Of a DNA stretch of 64,000 nt, positions 19,703-31,300 are shown piece by piece. Where the stretch lies: positions 1,178,001-1,242,000 of the forward strand of contig WWBZ02000022.1 in assembly GCA_011503125.2 (NCBI GenBank), given 5' to 3'. The notes under the pieces are model-generated. The model ran no database searches and was not told the origin of the DNA. It saw only the letters and a program-made list of their open reading frames with translations. The DNA comes from Botryosphaeria dothidea (lineage: Eukaryota > Ascomycota > Dothideomycetes > Botryosphaeriales > Botryosphaeriaceae). The translations under genes and the position numbers were made by a program. Each line of letters opens with the position of its first letter. Positions within the stretch are counted from its first letter, which is position 1.

Positions 19703-21480
19703 TTACACCTTCTCCACCCTCACCACATCCCCCTTGTCCTCCCTACCACTGCCCTCCCCCTCTATGGCCGTTGCATACTGCATCTCCTCCTCGGCGGTCG
19801 CGCCGTAGTAATGCACCGCCACCCTCTCGCCAAACGCCGCATTAATATCCTCCAAGCTCCTCTGCTTCGTCTCCGGGAAGAGGAAGAAGACGTTGAGCCA
19901 GTGCAGCGCCGTCGGCACAATCAGCACGAGAAAAAACCTCCACGTAATCTCGTCGAGCGCGATGGGCCCCGCGCACAGCAGGACGATCGCCCCCAGGTAC
20001 AGCCCCACCATGCTGATCGCGACGCCCTGTCCGCGGATGTGCGTCGGGAAGATCTCCGCGACGTAGAGGTACTGCGACGCGTCGATGAAGGTGCTCCAGA
20101 AGAAGATGAAGAGGAAGATCAGGAATACCGCGGCGGAGAGGCCCGGTTTGTTTCCGGTATCGAGGTAGAGTGCCTGTGTGATGCATTCGAGGATGAGCGT
20201 CATGGTGAGGCCGCCGAGCCCGACGAGCAGGAAGAGACGGCGTCCGATGCGGTCGATAAAGAAGGCTGTGAATATGTTGCCGGAGAAGGAGAGTGTGACC
20301 CAGAGCGCCGACAGGAGGAGGGGCATAAAGTCGGCCATGCCGAGAGAAGCGTACAGGAGGACCCCGTAGTTGGCGATGATGTTACAGAGAATAAGAAAGC
20401 TTGCCCTTTGTTTTTTGGTTTCGCAGGATGATCGAATGGCCGACTTACAGTACACCTGTGAACTGATTCATGAAAAGAAGACTGAACCCAACATAAGCTC
20501 TCCGTCTATTCGGCTTGGTCTTGAATATAGCGAAAGGGCCTGCGTCAGTGACCGCTCGGATCTGGTGATCCAGTTCAAGCTGTTTTCTCATTTGATAGAA
20601 CTCTCTACTCGCTACTGAACTGTGTTCGTCAGCCTTGGTACTGTGCAAACGCTTGATCACTGAGAGCCTCGTCAGGTCGGCCGACGGCGAGGAGCCATCG
20701 TGGAGAAAACGGGAGCCAAGGAGACATGGCGAGCAGCATTATCGCAGGTGCCGCCTGGAACGAGAGAGGGAAACGCCAGGCGAAGCTGGATGGGTTGCCG
20801 GCAGCGCTCATGAAGTAGCATCCGAACCCAATCCACGCGCTCAACGACTGTCAGAGTCAACATATGATTTCACAGTGACTGGGGTGGCCAACTGACGTAA
20901 CCCAAGGCGAACATTACGCCGTGCATAGAGACCTGAGTTGGATCAGCATATTTCTTGGTTGAGAACACCATTTAGCATACCATGAAACCTCGAGACTCGG
21001 GAGTGGAGACCTCGGCTTGGTACATGGGAACGCACTGATTTTGCACGTCAGCCTCCTGTAAGCAAGGCGCTCGAGCGAAGAGAATACCGTTATCAGCATC
21101 CCAACTCCCCACCCGGAGATGAATCTCGCCACCAAGAACATGGCGACATCGACGGATCCGCCGCACAGTGCAGCACCCAGAATTGAGGTGATGCAACCCA
21201 GCTGCATTGATCTCAACCGGCCGTACTTGTCGCAGGTCCAAGCCGTGAAGAGCGCGGCGAGCAACGACCCCGCCGAGTTGAAGCCGTTAAAGGCACCGAT
21301 GAGCTCAGCTGTGTGATCATATCCAGGCTCACCAGGAGCGGCAAGGCCCATATTAACAAAGAAAGACGGCTGGCCGATAGTGGAGCTGATGACAGACATG
21401 CCATAGCTGCAGCAGGTGCTCCCAAGCGCGGCAGCAATGACAACTAGAAGGTTGAATTGGTTTGGTATGAGTTTGCCCAT
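19703..21480 (-). pseudogene. MFS sugar transporter with one frameshift
   Basis: Exons 21480-21088, 21034-20981, 20932-20897, 20847-20449 and 20399-19703 give an almost complete 12-helix sugar-porter protein. Family motifs are intact: GRLRSMQLGC after helix 2, FISGWGVGMLIT, VPMYQAEVSTPESRG, SPRWLLAVGRPDEAL, DRIGRRLFLLVG and FPETKQRSLEDI. Between CTC (20664-20662) and GTG (20660-20658) there is one extra base (20661), so DEAL and VIKRLHSTKADEHSS are out of phase. No intron can bridge this: the only GT...AG there is about 26 bases. Everything else is undamaged, which means either a young pseudogene or a sequencing error. The intact family moves hexoses or related polyols across the plasma membrane. 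Confidence 0.7.
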
Positions 21481-22150
21481 GGCAAGGATCAAGCGAGAAA
21501 AAATGAAAATGATACTCGAGATGGTGATGTGCTTTCAAGACTATCTCTCTTACATGATGGTATGTAAAGAATATGTACTCAGACGGAATAACGAGGGGTA
21601 TTCATTACCCTCGGGAAAGCTGCCAGCCAGTGGCCATCGGTCAACACACTCCATCCCGCGAGATCTGCCATGTTCCACTCAGAAACGCGTCTTCCTTCAA
21701 GATTTTCGACGGCAATCAGCATCATATGGATTGATTTGATTGGTGGACAGGGAACCGTGCGGGGGAAGCTTTTAGCTCCAGATGTGATTGTGGGGAATCA
21801 CAGAAGAGCACCGTCATCGCCGAACACCAGCAGCAAAACTGGGGGAATATCCAATCATTCACGGCAGCCGGTGATCGCCGTGGGCGCCCTTCTTCAGCCT
21901 CGTGCAGCCAGAGCACGGCAAATGTCATTGGATCCCAGTTGGGTAAGTCTGTCTACCATACGGAGAGCCATATCAGGTAATTTCGAAAGCCGGATACTCA
22001 GCAATTAATGCAGCTGCGCAGGCATGACAAGAATCGACTCCCAACCAAATTGCATGCATTATGCCAACAGGTACGAGCTTTCAGGATGTATACATGGGAG
22101 CTATCTGGGTATTGGCGGATGGCGTGGACTGCACTTTATTAAGCAATTTC
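21481..22150. other. Intergenic, no supported gene
   Basis: 670 bases that should hold the transporter promoter and the 3' end of the next minus-strand gene. No coding or repeat structure recognised. Confidence 0.45.
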
Positions 22151-23260
22151 TCAGCTGAGATATATGTTCTCTCTCATCCTTTGTAGGTTATCCAGAAATC
22201 CGTTCCCTCTCTCCGGTGCCCTTGTCCGGCTTTCTTCCCTCTTTGGCGGGACGGGAGGTTTTTGCTGCCGCTGGTTCTGTGCATTTAATTGCCTGTGTCT
22301 ATCTTCGGCCAGTTTGACTAAGCCATCGACAAAGCGAGTGCGGGCCTTCTCTTCCGCTGTTTCTTTCCACACCTGCGACAAGTCTCGCAAAGCCTGTATC
22401 CGAGCTTGCGCCGCCTCGTAACCCTCGTCCGTGCCGGTGACCAGTTCAGAGATCTCATTGCGCAGCTTCTCGGCGAACTCGCGGCCCTTTTCCTCGCGGC
22501 TGTGGCTGTCGGAGCCTGGTTCAGGAGCCGAAACTGAGATAAGCGACGAAGCGAGCGAGACTTCGGACGGGGGTAAGGTCCACTGCATGGCCTCGCCGAA
22601 GACTTTAATGACGCTTTCCAAGCGAGAGCGCACGTGTGTGAGAGTGCGTAGACGGGTGATGTACTCGGGTAGCTCTGGTGCGTCTTGATGGGCATCAGCG
22701 TCGGCAGGGGCAGCAGCAGACTTGGAATCCTCCCCCGCTGTGGCCGTGCTGGCCTTCCGCTCCGCCACATCAGTCTTGCTCTCGACGCCGGCTACCCTGA
22801 CGCCTCCAGGGACGAACTTCTCGACATCAGTACGAAGGGCATCGGTCATGGCTTCGGAAAGACCAACGGTCTCTCCCCTCAGCACTTCGACCTCATAGGC
22901 GAGCCTGCTGCCGCTCCGCAAAATGTCGTCTGTCATCTGGGTCAGGACGGTGGACAGACGGGTGGTCTGGGCATTGAGCTGCGACAGAAGAGCTTGTGTC
23001 TGGGCAGACAGTTCGGACAGCGGAACAGCAGCGGCATTGGTGGATCTCGGTTGCGGTGAGCCGCAGGAGAGGGACGGTAGGACGGAGTTCAGGTGGTCGG
23101 CGGGGTCGAAATGTGGCTGGATGAAGGGCAGCAACGAGGGGTCGGAGAGGTGCGACGACTTGGGCTGCACGGAGCCGGAGGCGTTGCTGTTGGCGATGGC
23201 CATGGCGAGAACGCGCGTGGAGGATTGCGTGGAAAGGGTGAATGGAGAAAGGTTGAACAT
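22151..23260 (-). CDS. COG7: Probable COG complex subunit 7
   Basis: One exon of 369 residues from ATG at 23260; an alternative start at 23203 begins MAIANSNASGS and may be the real one. The protein is mostly helical: SELSAQTQALLSQLNAQTT, then YEVEVLRGETVGLSEAMTDAL, followed by an acidic low-complexity insert and YITRLRTLTHVRSRLESVI. The pattern FDPADHLNSVLPSL followed by a long coiled coil and the R-x-R-L-E segment resembles the N-terminal part of COG7, and its length is close to short fungal COG7 proteins. COG tethers vesicles at the Golgi. The match is from memory and is moderate; another coiled-coil tether is possible. The C-terminus is Pro/Arg rich. Confidence 0.55.
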   Translation of the reverse strand: MFNLSPFTLSTQSSTRVLAMAIANSNASGSVQPKSSHLSDPSLLPFIQPHFDPADHLNSVLPSLSCGSPQPRSTNAAAVPLSELSAQTQALLSQLNAQTTRLSTVLTQMTDDILRSGSRLAYEVEVLRGETVGLSEAMTDALRTDVEKFVPGGVRVAGVESKTDVAERKASTATAGEDSKSAAAPADADAHQDAPELPEYITRLRTLTHVRSRLESVIKVFGEAMQWTLPPSEVSLASSLISVSAPEPGSDSHSREEKGREFAEKLRNEISELVTGTDEGYEAAQARIQALRDLSQVWKETAEEKARTRFVDGLVKLAEDRHRQLNAQNQRQQKPPVPPKREESRTRAPERGNGFLDNLQRMRENIYLS

Positions 23261-23887
23261 GGTGATGCGCCGCGAACTTGGTTGCACAAGCTTGAGCTTG
23301 GACCATCTTCCTGCAGGCAGGTACGACCATACTGAGCACCGTTGCCTAGCTGCCTCGCCGCGTCTGCGAGAGCCCCATGGTCCGTGAAGAATTTTAGTTC
23401 AGGCTGCAGCTGGTCGCTCGCCCTCATGAATCGCCTTTATCGCAGCTACTAAACACTAGAAAGATCTGGCTGCCTCCGACCATCTCTACGCAACTTCGCC
23501 GAGCTTCTTGCCCACTCGCGGCACAGCTAACACCAACGCGCCCCAACGCGCCCTCCAGCAAACGCGGCGCCAATAAAATCCTCTCGAGTGCCTCACCCGC
23601 TCTTTAGCCCTTCTATCAACCGCATTCAACCTTAAACATTTTCGCCGCCTTCGCTCCACCCACTGTGCACTTCTGCACCTCTGCCTTGCGCCTATGCGAC
23701 CTTGACGCTCTTCCTTCACTCCACCTCGCTCCGCCGTCGCACAGAGCGTCAGGTTTGCTCAACCGGTAAGTCTTGAGCCGCTTGGATCGAGCGAGCACCA
23801 AAACTCTCGGCAGGAGGCCTCTTCAACCCATCCGTGTATGCACTGACTTGATTGGTCGGATAGAGCACCACCAAACATTTGCCCGTC
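23261..23887. promoter_or_regulatory. Divergent promoter region
   Basis: 627 bases between a minus-strand and a plus-strand start codon. The part nearest the plus-strand gene is C/T rich. A possible 5' intron lies just upstream of the ATG (CGGTAAGT near 23765 and CGGATAG near 23861), so the start may sit right after a spliced leader. No specific factor site is claimed. Confidence 0.4.
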
Positions 23888-26800
23888 ATGGGTAGGAAAG
23901 ACTACCTTGCCGACCTCGGTCTTGTCGCCGCAAGTCCGCTTTCTTACGGCGTTCTAAGTGTCACCTCTGGGGAAGAGTCCGAGGCCCTCGTCGTCCAAGT
24001 CGACAGCCGGTACGGCCCGGTCACTATCACTGCACATCCAGACGAAACGTCTTCATACCCTACCTCCCACGCGTACCTTATGAGTGTGGATGACTCCGCA
24101 CCTAACGAGATCTCGGGTGTCGTGGCTTCTCTTACAACGCAACTGGGAAAAGGCACCACAATCCCTTCCCTATGCCGGGAACTTTCCTACCGGTTTTCCG
24201 TTGACGCTGATGGCGACACGGAAATGCCCGACTCCCAGCTTTGGGATGATGAAGAAGACTATTCGGACTCCGAATCTCTTATGGATGACGAGTTATTTGG
24301 TTTTGGTAATGAGCGCCCCAGCGTCGACGAGGACACCCGGGCATCTGCGACCTACGACAACCTTATCTCCATTGATGCGCGCAATAACCTTCGTCAAGAC
24401 CTGAAACTCGTCAAAGAGGCCGGCTTCAAGGTCGGCATAGGTGGGCCCCTCATCCAAGGCCACCCTGCCTACATGACCATCTCGTGCCGCGTTAGCAAGT
24501 TGGGCATCTCTGAAGAAGCCATGCAGGCATGGCGCCTTCTTCCCAACGAGTACCTCACCCTCCTGGTTCACTTCCCCCGGGGGTACGTTCATATTGGACA
24601 TATTGAAGAAACGGTCTCCGGAAGAGGCATGTTGGACTTCCGCTTCGGTGTCGGCTCATCATATAGACCTTCACGGGCAGAGATTGGTGAGGCTTTCACT
24701 ACGCTTTCTCCAGATGCTCAAAGCGAAAATGCCGACTCCAAGTCGACTAATTTCCGCAAGCTCTTTATATCTGGTCCTCTTCAAGATCTCTTCTCTGAGA
24801 AGTTTGTCATTCTCCTGAAGTGCAGGATCAAAGGAATGTCCTGGAACGGTGCCATGAGTTTTTGGCATGACCATCAAGGAACCTCGCTTAAAGGAGAACT
24901 GGCCCAGGACCCGAAATACCACGCAAAAGAGAAAATTGGCTCAATTTACCCTAGCTTGGTCATGTCAGACCACATCACCAAGCCCAAGCCTGGCCATCGT
25001 ATTTCACTTCCCTTAGTGGCTATGCAGTTCTTCGTTCGTCAAGTGGTCCGCTGCACCGAGTTCTGCCTAGTTTGCCACCGCAAGATGCCGACAGATATCG
25101 AGGCCATCAAGCCATACGTCTGTGACAGTCAGCTCTGCCTATATCAATACATGCAGCTTGGATTCGGCCCCAGTATTGAGCATGAGATCATCACACAGCC
25201 CAAGGTTGTCGATCTCTTAATCAGCCTTTGCTTCAGCAGTGCGTCTAGATTTCGGCTCAAGCAGAGACATCTTCCGAAAGGCCTCGGCCTGAGGGTGCCT
25301 CGGATAGATATTCTAAAGATGAAGGAAGTAGCCGCCACACACCCATGTCAGAACCTGACGACTGAAGAAAAGAAGCCCGCGCTTCTACCTTCAGAAGTGG
25401 CGATGCCTGTGAAGGCGAACATTAAATCCCACGAGCTTCTCTTCGACAAAGGCGTGACTCGGGATGATACAGGCCTCAAACATGGTGACTGGATCCTCCT
25501 GCAAGTCAGTGCTTTTCCAGAGGTTTTCCATTGCAGGATAGAGGACATGGCCATGTTCCCCGCCGTTAAGTTCTCACATCCTATTATTTTGCCGATGGGT
25601 GGCAGAGTTCAGAACCTTGATCAGGGGCATGCTCTTCCCGACTATCTCCCTGCGAGATTCATCACTTATAGCGAAGACTTCGACACTTTCAGCGACACTT
25701 CAATGCAAGAGGCCGTTGCTTTCTTCATCAACATACTCCCTAGCGTCAGCGACATGAGACAATACTTGTTGAAGGGTGGTCCGCAAGCATCCCTTCGGAA
25801 GTGGACAAGGATGACGGCGCCGTCTCTGGCATTACTCCGTTGGATTATCGCTTCAAACCGTGCGTGTATTATGCACATTGGTGACAAGGACGACGGTCAA
25901 GACGCGCAACTTGGCACCACCAAGGAAGATCAAGTCTGGGGAATGCCGGGCTACACACAATTCAGGATTGCCATGGGTGCCCCAGACAAAGAACGTCGAT
26001 TCTTGAATTCTGTCAAGACAATTGCAGCTGACATGAAACTGGCGATTCCCACTATCTTCGCTTGGCATGGCAGCGAATTGGGTAACTGGCATTCCATCAT
26101 CCGCGACGGTCTGAACTTCGACGAGACGCGCAACGGAAGAGCCTATGGTCACGGTGTTTATTTCGCGAAGGACATGGCGGTTAGCGCAGGCTACTCACAC
26201 ATGTCCTATGTGCGTGATACAAGTCAGACCTGGCGTTCAAGCGACCTATCGGTATGCAATGCTATATCTCTCAACGAGATAGTCAATGCACCAGATAAGT
26301 TTGTCTCCTCGAAGCCTTACTTCGTGGTTGACAAGGTCGATTGGATTCAGACGCGGTACCTGTTTGTGAAGTCTACATCTATCCCAGGACAGGAAAATAG
26401 AGCGCCAAATACTCCGGAGTATCAGGAGCTCCCTAGTGACCCGATACCTCAGGATCCAGTCCACTTCCCCATCAACGAGAGGCGTGAAAAGATCATCGTC
26501 CCAACAACAGCATCCAGATCTAGAACGAAAGTCGCCAAGACTACGGGGCTGGGCCATGTCATTCGAGTCGGATTCAAGAGAATTAAAACTGGCGAACATC
26601 TAGCGGAGCCTGATGACGACGACAAAAGCAGCGTAATGACTGATGTTGAGGATCGAGAGATGCTTGAACTGGAATCGGAGGGGACCGATTCTACGACTGT
26701 CAAAGCAAGCTCCAGCAAAACATTCACAGATTTCAAGCCTGGAGAGCTTGACTATCAGACTCTTGAGATCCTTCCTCCTCCAGAGAACAGTGCAGCTTCG

Positions 26801-27373
26801 ATGCTAGCCAGCAAACGCCTTGGTACGAGTCTCAAAGACGTGGCGAAGCTCCAGGAGTCTCAACCCCTTCACGAGCTGGGCTGGTATATCGACACTGGGA
26901 AGACTGATAATATTTATCAGTGGATCTTCGAGCTTCACACTTTCGAGTCTCACCTGCCGCTTGCGCAAGACATGAAAGCGATGGGCGTCAAAAGTGTCGT
27001 CTTGGAATTCATCTTCGGGCCCGAATTCCCCTTTGCTCCTCCCTTCGTTCGTGTTATCCGCCCGCGATTCCTCCCCTTCCAGCAGGGTGGTGGCGGCCAC
27101 GTCACAGCGGGTGGCGCCTTGTGCATGGAGCTCCTCACCAATGATGGCTGGTCATCTGCCTCAAGTATTGAGGCTGTTCTTCTGCAGGTCCGTCTGGCCA
27201 TGTCGTCTACTGAGCCCCGCCCCGCAAGACTCGAACGTCGCTTCACTAGAGACTATACTATTGGAGAGGCGGTGGAAGCTTATATCCGTGCGTGTCAAGT
27301 TCATGGCTGGACTGTGCCTTCTGGCTTCAAGCAGATGGTATACGCGGGCAGGAACAATAGAGCTATGCGTTGA
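23888..27373 (+). CDS. PARP-E2 fusion: ADP-ribosyltransferase plus ubiquitin-conjugating domain
   Basis: A single 1161-residue frame from ATG at 23888. The N-terminal half has an acidic patch (DDEEDYSDSESLMDDE) and a likely zinc site at residues 393-417 (C-x2-C ... C-x4-C, in TEFCLVCHRK and YVCDSQLC). The PARP catalytic core begins near residue 720: His727 in AWHGS and Tyr758 in GHGVYFAKD are the NAD-binding pair, and LNEIVN may provide the third position. After a disordered linker, residues about 1010-1150 form a UBCc fold: FELHTFESHLPLAQDM, FGPEFPFAPPFVRVI, and Cys1079 in GGALCMELL at the catalytic position. Such fusions are known in filamentous fungi. It should attach ADP-ribose and ubiquitin to targets, perhaps in a coupled way; substrates are unknown. 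Confidence 0.9.
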   Translation: MGRKDYLADLGLVAASPLSYGVLSVTSGEESEALVVQVDSRYGPVTITAHPDETSSYPTSHAYLMSVDDSAPNEISGVVASLTTQLGKGTTIPSLCRELSYRFSVDADGDTEMPDSQLWDDEEDYSDSESLMDDELFGFGNERPSVDEDTRASATYDNLISIDARNNLRQDLKLVKEAGFKVGIGGPLIQGHPAYMTISCRVSKLGISEEAMQAWRLLPNEYLTLLVHFPRGYVHIGHIEETVSGRGMLDFRFGVGSSYRPSRAEIGEAFTTLSPDAQSENADSKSTNFRKLFISGPLQDLFSEKFVILLKCRIKGMSWNGAMSFWHDHQGTSLKGELAQDPKYHAKEKIGSIYPSLVMSDHITKPKPGHRISLPLVAMQFFVRQVVRCTEFCLVCHRKMPTDIEAIKPYVCDSQLCLYQYMQLGFGPSIEHEIITQPKVVDLLISLCFSSASRFRLKQRHLPKGLGLRVPRIDILKMKEVAATHPCQNLTTEEKKPALLPSEVAMPVKANIKSHELLFDKGVTRDDTGLKHGDWILLQVSAFPEVFHCRIEDMAMFPAVKFSHPIILPMGGRVQNLDQGHALPDYLPARFITYSEDFDTFSDTSMQEAVAFFINILPSVSDMRQYLLKGGPQASLRKWTRMTAPSLALLRWIIASNRACIMHIGDKDDGQDAQLGTTKEDQVWGMPGYTQFRIAMGAPDKERRFLNSVKTIAADMKLAIPTIFAWHGSELGNWHSIIRDGLNFDETRNGRAYGHGVYFAKDMAVSAGYSHMSYVRDTSQTWRSSDLSVCNAISLNEIVNAPDKFVSSKPYFVVDKVDWIQTRYLFVKSTSIPGQENRAPNTPEYQELPSDPIPQDPVHFPINERREKIIVPTTASRSRTKVAKTTGLGHVIRVGFKRIKTGEHLAEPDDDDKSSVMTDVEDREMLELESEGTDSTTVKASSSKTFTDFKPGELDYQTLEILPPPENSAASMLASKRLGTSLKDVAKLQESQPLHELGWYIDTGKTDNIYQWIFELHTFESHLPLAQDMKAMGVKSVVLEFIFGPEFPFAPPFVRVIRPRFLPFQQGGGGHVTAGGALCMELLTNDGWSSASSIEAVLLQVRLAMSSTEPRPARLERRFTRDYTIGEAVEAYIRACQVHGWTVPSGFKQMVYAGRNNRAMR

Positions 27374-28394
27374 ACTCCTTTCTGAGATGGCTTTCGATCC
27401 GTTTAACAGAACTTGGTTCTTTTTTGTGACAAACTTCTCCTGGGTTCACTAGCCTTTCTCGGTTTCCTGCTTCTTGGTCACTCATCAAAAGGAATTTCCC
27501 TAATGAACCCCTCACATAGTTTGCTGCTGGCTTGCTTTCATGCTTCGAATTTTCTCGGCAGGGACTCTTGCTTCACTTCGACTTTCTTTTTACTTTCGGT
27601 TCTGTCTTTGCTGACCAACATCCACTTTCTTTTTCTTTTCACATGGACACACACATCCTGGGGTAACGGTGGCAACGGGAACAATAATAGGGCTGGCGTT
27701 AATATTGCGGGAATGGGGATCAACATTTTCAACTGGCGAGAAATGGCTTCAGAATTTGCATGGTCGAGATGGGGGACGATGCTTCGGGAGAGACTGGAAA
27801 CGGAGATGAATGTCTGGTCCTTGAGACTTGACGTTTGTTTTACTTTCCTTTCTCACAATTTCGTCTGTTAATCGCATAGCTTTGCTCTAGCGCTCGATAC
27901 ACATACTGCGTGGGAGGAGGGAAACAGATAACTATGGGATAGGGAACGGAAAAATTTGCACAACTATGAGATACGCCGGATATTCCCGCGTCCGTAAGAC
28001 TTCGAAAGGTAGCATTTGGGTCGATATAATGGATGTCGTATCACAGACGTGTCAAATTGCATGAGGAGAGAAATTCGTGGTGGAGGTGTTTCTTTGATTG
28101 GTTCCTTTTCTTCTTCCATAGATCCGATGCCTCCGCTTCAAAGAGCCGAGCTTACTTTTCCATATCCCCGAAGCTCATGAGCTGGCTGGCTGAGCATTAC
28201 CCCATCCAGTTGAGCAAAAAAGTACCACGTGCAAATACAGCAATCCCGATTTCCTTTTCGTTCCACCTCCACCACGTGCGCTTTGACTATCCTACCTAGA
28301 CGGTCAGAGACGCTGTGGAACAAACCAAATTGTCAGGTCGTTCCTTCAGACTTGATCCCTTGCTTTGCTCCATGAAGGCGCAAGGATCCTACAC
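27374..28394. other. Convergent 3' region, no supported gene
   Basis: 1 kb between two converging genes. It is T-rich near 27400-27640 and fits 3' untranslated sequence. No gene-like pattern recognised. Confidence 0.5.
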
Positions 28395-31300
28395 TTAGCG
28401 TCTTCCATACGCATTTCCACCACGCCCTCCACGGGGCCTGCCACCGCCGCGGTCATCCCTCCTTCCGCCACCACCACCACCACCTCCTCCACCGCCATAT
28501 CCACCACCAGGCCTGTAGTTGTCGTCCTGCCTGCCACCACCGGGCCTATAGTTATCGTCTCTCCTGCCACCACCTCCTCCATACCCACCGCGACCGCCGC
28601 CACCTCCACCGTACCCACCGTTCTGCGGCGGACCACCGTAGCCTCCGTACCCAGCAGGCATGCCCGCGGGCTGCTGCGGCGGGTACGACGGGAGGCCGCC
28701 GGCTCCAGGGGAATGGAACGCGCCGCCGAACTGCGGCGGGGGCGGGGGCTGCCAGCCGTTCATCTGGCCGGCGAGGTGCGGGGGCGGGGGCGGATTGCGG
28801 ATGAAGGCCTGGGGGTTGAAGTTGGGGTTGAGGAGGCCGGCGACGGGGTTGTTGGCGTTAATGTTGCCGCCAGGGCCGCTGGGAGGGCCGTTGTTGTAAG
28901 AGTCGCGGTTGCCGCCGCCGTTGCGGTTGTTGTTGTGGTGGCGGGGAGGACCACCGCCCCAGCGGTTCTCGTTGTGCGAGTGGAAGCCGCGGTCGCGGCC
29001 GCCTCCGCCGTGGCGAGCGCGGTTGCGGACGCCGTGGATCTCGTCCTCAGTGAGAGCGGGCGGGGGGAATTGGACGCCGCGGAGAAGCTGGGACTTGTGG
29101 ATATTGCTGGACTTGGGCATTTCGTAGTGAACACTGCAGACTCTGGTTTAGCTTGATGTGGGACTGTCTTGATGTGAGATTGAATATTCTTACCTGATAG
29201 ACTGGTTCTCCTCCAGATCTGGCATTCCCTTGGTTTCAAGAGGGAATTCAAGCGAGCTCTGCGGCAGGTAGTCCTCGTTCTTCTCGACAGTACCAGACAA
29301 GCCTTCGCTTATCTTAGGGTTTAGTTTGTGCTGTGGTTCACCCTGCTTCTTGGAATACCACTGTTGCGCAACCTCTTCGTAGAGGGGATGGCGCGTGGAG
29401 AAGAGCAGGACTTCCTTGCCAAATTCGTTGCGGGCATGTTCCTCCGCCGATAAAAGAGGATATTTGGTATTCATCGCCTTGAGAAGTCTCTTCTCGTCGA
29501 TGAACGGCAGGATAGCGACACCTTGCCAGGCCATCTTCTTTCCGTTGAGATCAACAACAAAATCCTCGGGATAGAAGTCGATAATATCACTATTTTCTTC
29601 TTCCATGAGGGGTCTGAAGACCTTTGGAATAGCGTGATTGGACGCAGCTGGCAAGACACCCATGAGCTGCTCGTAAGGCCGGAAAGGCTGCCCCTTCTCA
29701 AACTTGAGCTCCATGCTGCCAAGATCGACGAAGTCTTGGGCAAAAGGGGCGTAATGGTGAGGATAATACCAGGTCCAAGATGGGCAACCCTGGAAATAGT
29801 ACAAGAGCACCCATGCCAGACCCTCGACGTAATCCCGAGCAACCTTGTGGCGAAACTCAATGTCCTTCGGGTCAACATGGAACTTCTGCTTGTAGTACCT
29901 GTCCGCGTAGCCCTCCTCCCACATTCTCACATCGTCCTGTGGTGGTTCGGCCGGTTTGGCAGGTGTTGCGTCTTCAACTGGCGTGTTATGGCCAGGAGTG
30001 CCAGAGCCATCTTCTTCCAGAAGGTCGGCCTTTCGCTTGCCAAGAGCCGAGGGAGGACTTCCCGTTCCATCATTCATCTGAGTGTCAGCATCTGGCGCAG
30101 AAGCTTCCTCCGTGGCGCCGTCAACACCGGCGGCAATCGAGACAGACTCAATCTTCTTGCCCAGCAGTCCCTCTTTCAAGGCGGCTGCTGCACTCTTGTT
30201 CGACACGTTGGCCTGACCTTGGAATATAGCCTTGCGGTTGACGAAATTCTCGTGCGTAAGGTTTCTAGCTTCTTTGGATTGAAGCTGCGCAGGGCTGAAC
30301 ATGGGCATGTTCGCGAAATCTTCAGCAGTCTCGCCCTTTCTCTTCTTTCGAGCTGTGGGCGAGTCGTTCTGTTGATTGCCGTTGTCATTGCCATTCCTTC
30401 CACCGTTGCGCCTCTCCTCTTGCGCCTTCCTACGCTTTTGGGCCGCTTCTCTCTTATCCTCACTCTCCTTGCGACGCTTGAAGATACCGTCCTCCAGCTT
30501 CGCCAGGCCCTCCAAAATTAGCTGGGCCCTACTCATGTCGACATGACCATCCTTGGTAACGTAGCCGCCCATGCGTGGTATGTTCTCGCGCCAGATGTTG
30601 ATGAGGGTATCAATTCCTCCTTCTCTAATTTCAAGACTTGGAAGATGCGGCAAAAAGTCGTTTCCGACAAAGAAGCACATGAAGACCCAGTCATCTAGAG
30701 CACGCTCGAGATCGAAGGCGAATCCTTGATCTGGAACTGACAATTCCGCGGCAAGATATTCGCGCAGAATGGACACATGGAGCCAAATGAAGGGCTTTTT
30801 AGTGACCTTGTTCTGCTTGACGTCATTTTCGTCCTCCTTCTTGATCTCTCCGCGGCACTGATCGGCATAATGGCCCACTTGACCACAACGTCTGCATGTC
30901 CTTGGTTTGGCGTCGTTGAAAAAGACGTCCTCACGAAGAACGCGAAAATGAGGCTCGTGCGTTGCAAGACCCAGCATGATCAGGTCGGCATCCAGGCCGT
31001 AGATGACGTGGCGAGTGTTGGGGTCATGGAAAGGCGACCGGCGCTGGGAGCGCACAAACTCCATGATCTTGTGCTCACCCTCTCCAGGCACAGTAGCATC
31101 AGAGATGATGACCTTCATCTTCTCCCAACCAGGATCCGTGTTGAGCTTGTAGGCACACCAGTAACGAAGACTCTTGGCTAAGATGTCCATGAAGGGTGTT
31201 CCTGGAGTGATGGAGTTACTGTCCCAAGTCTTCTTGACAATCTGAGCCTCAGCGCTCTCCTCCTCTTCGTCAGACTCGCCATTCTTCCTGTTCTGCTTCT

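Noticed and set aside
27413..27871. 152-residue frame after the PARP-E2 gene
   Set aside because: Sits in T-rich 3' untranslated sequence of converging genes; composition is Phe/Leu/Ser rich without a family.
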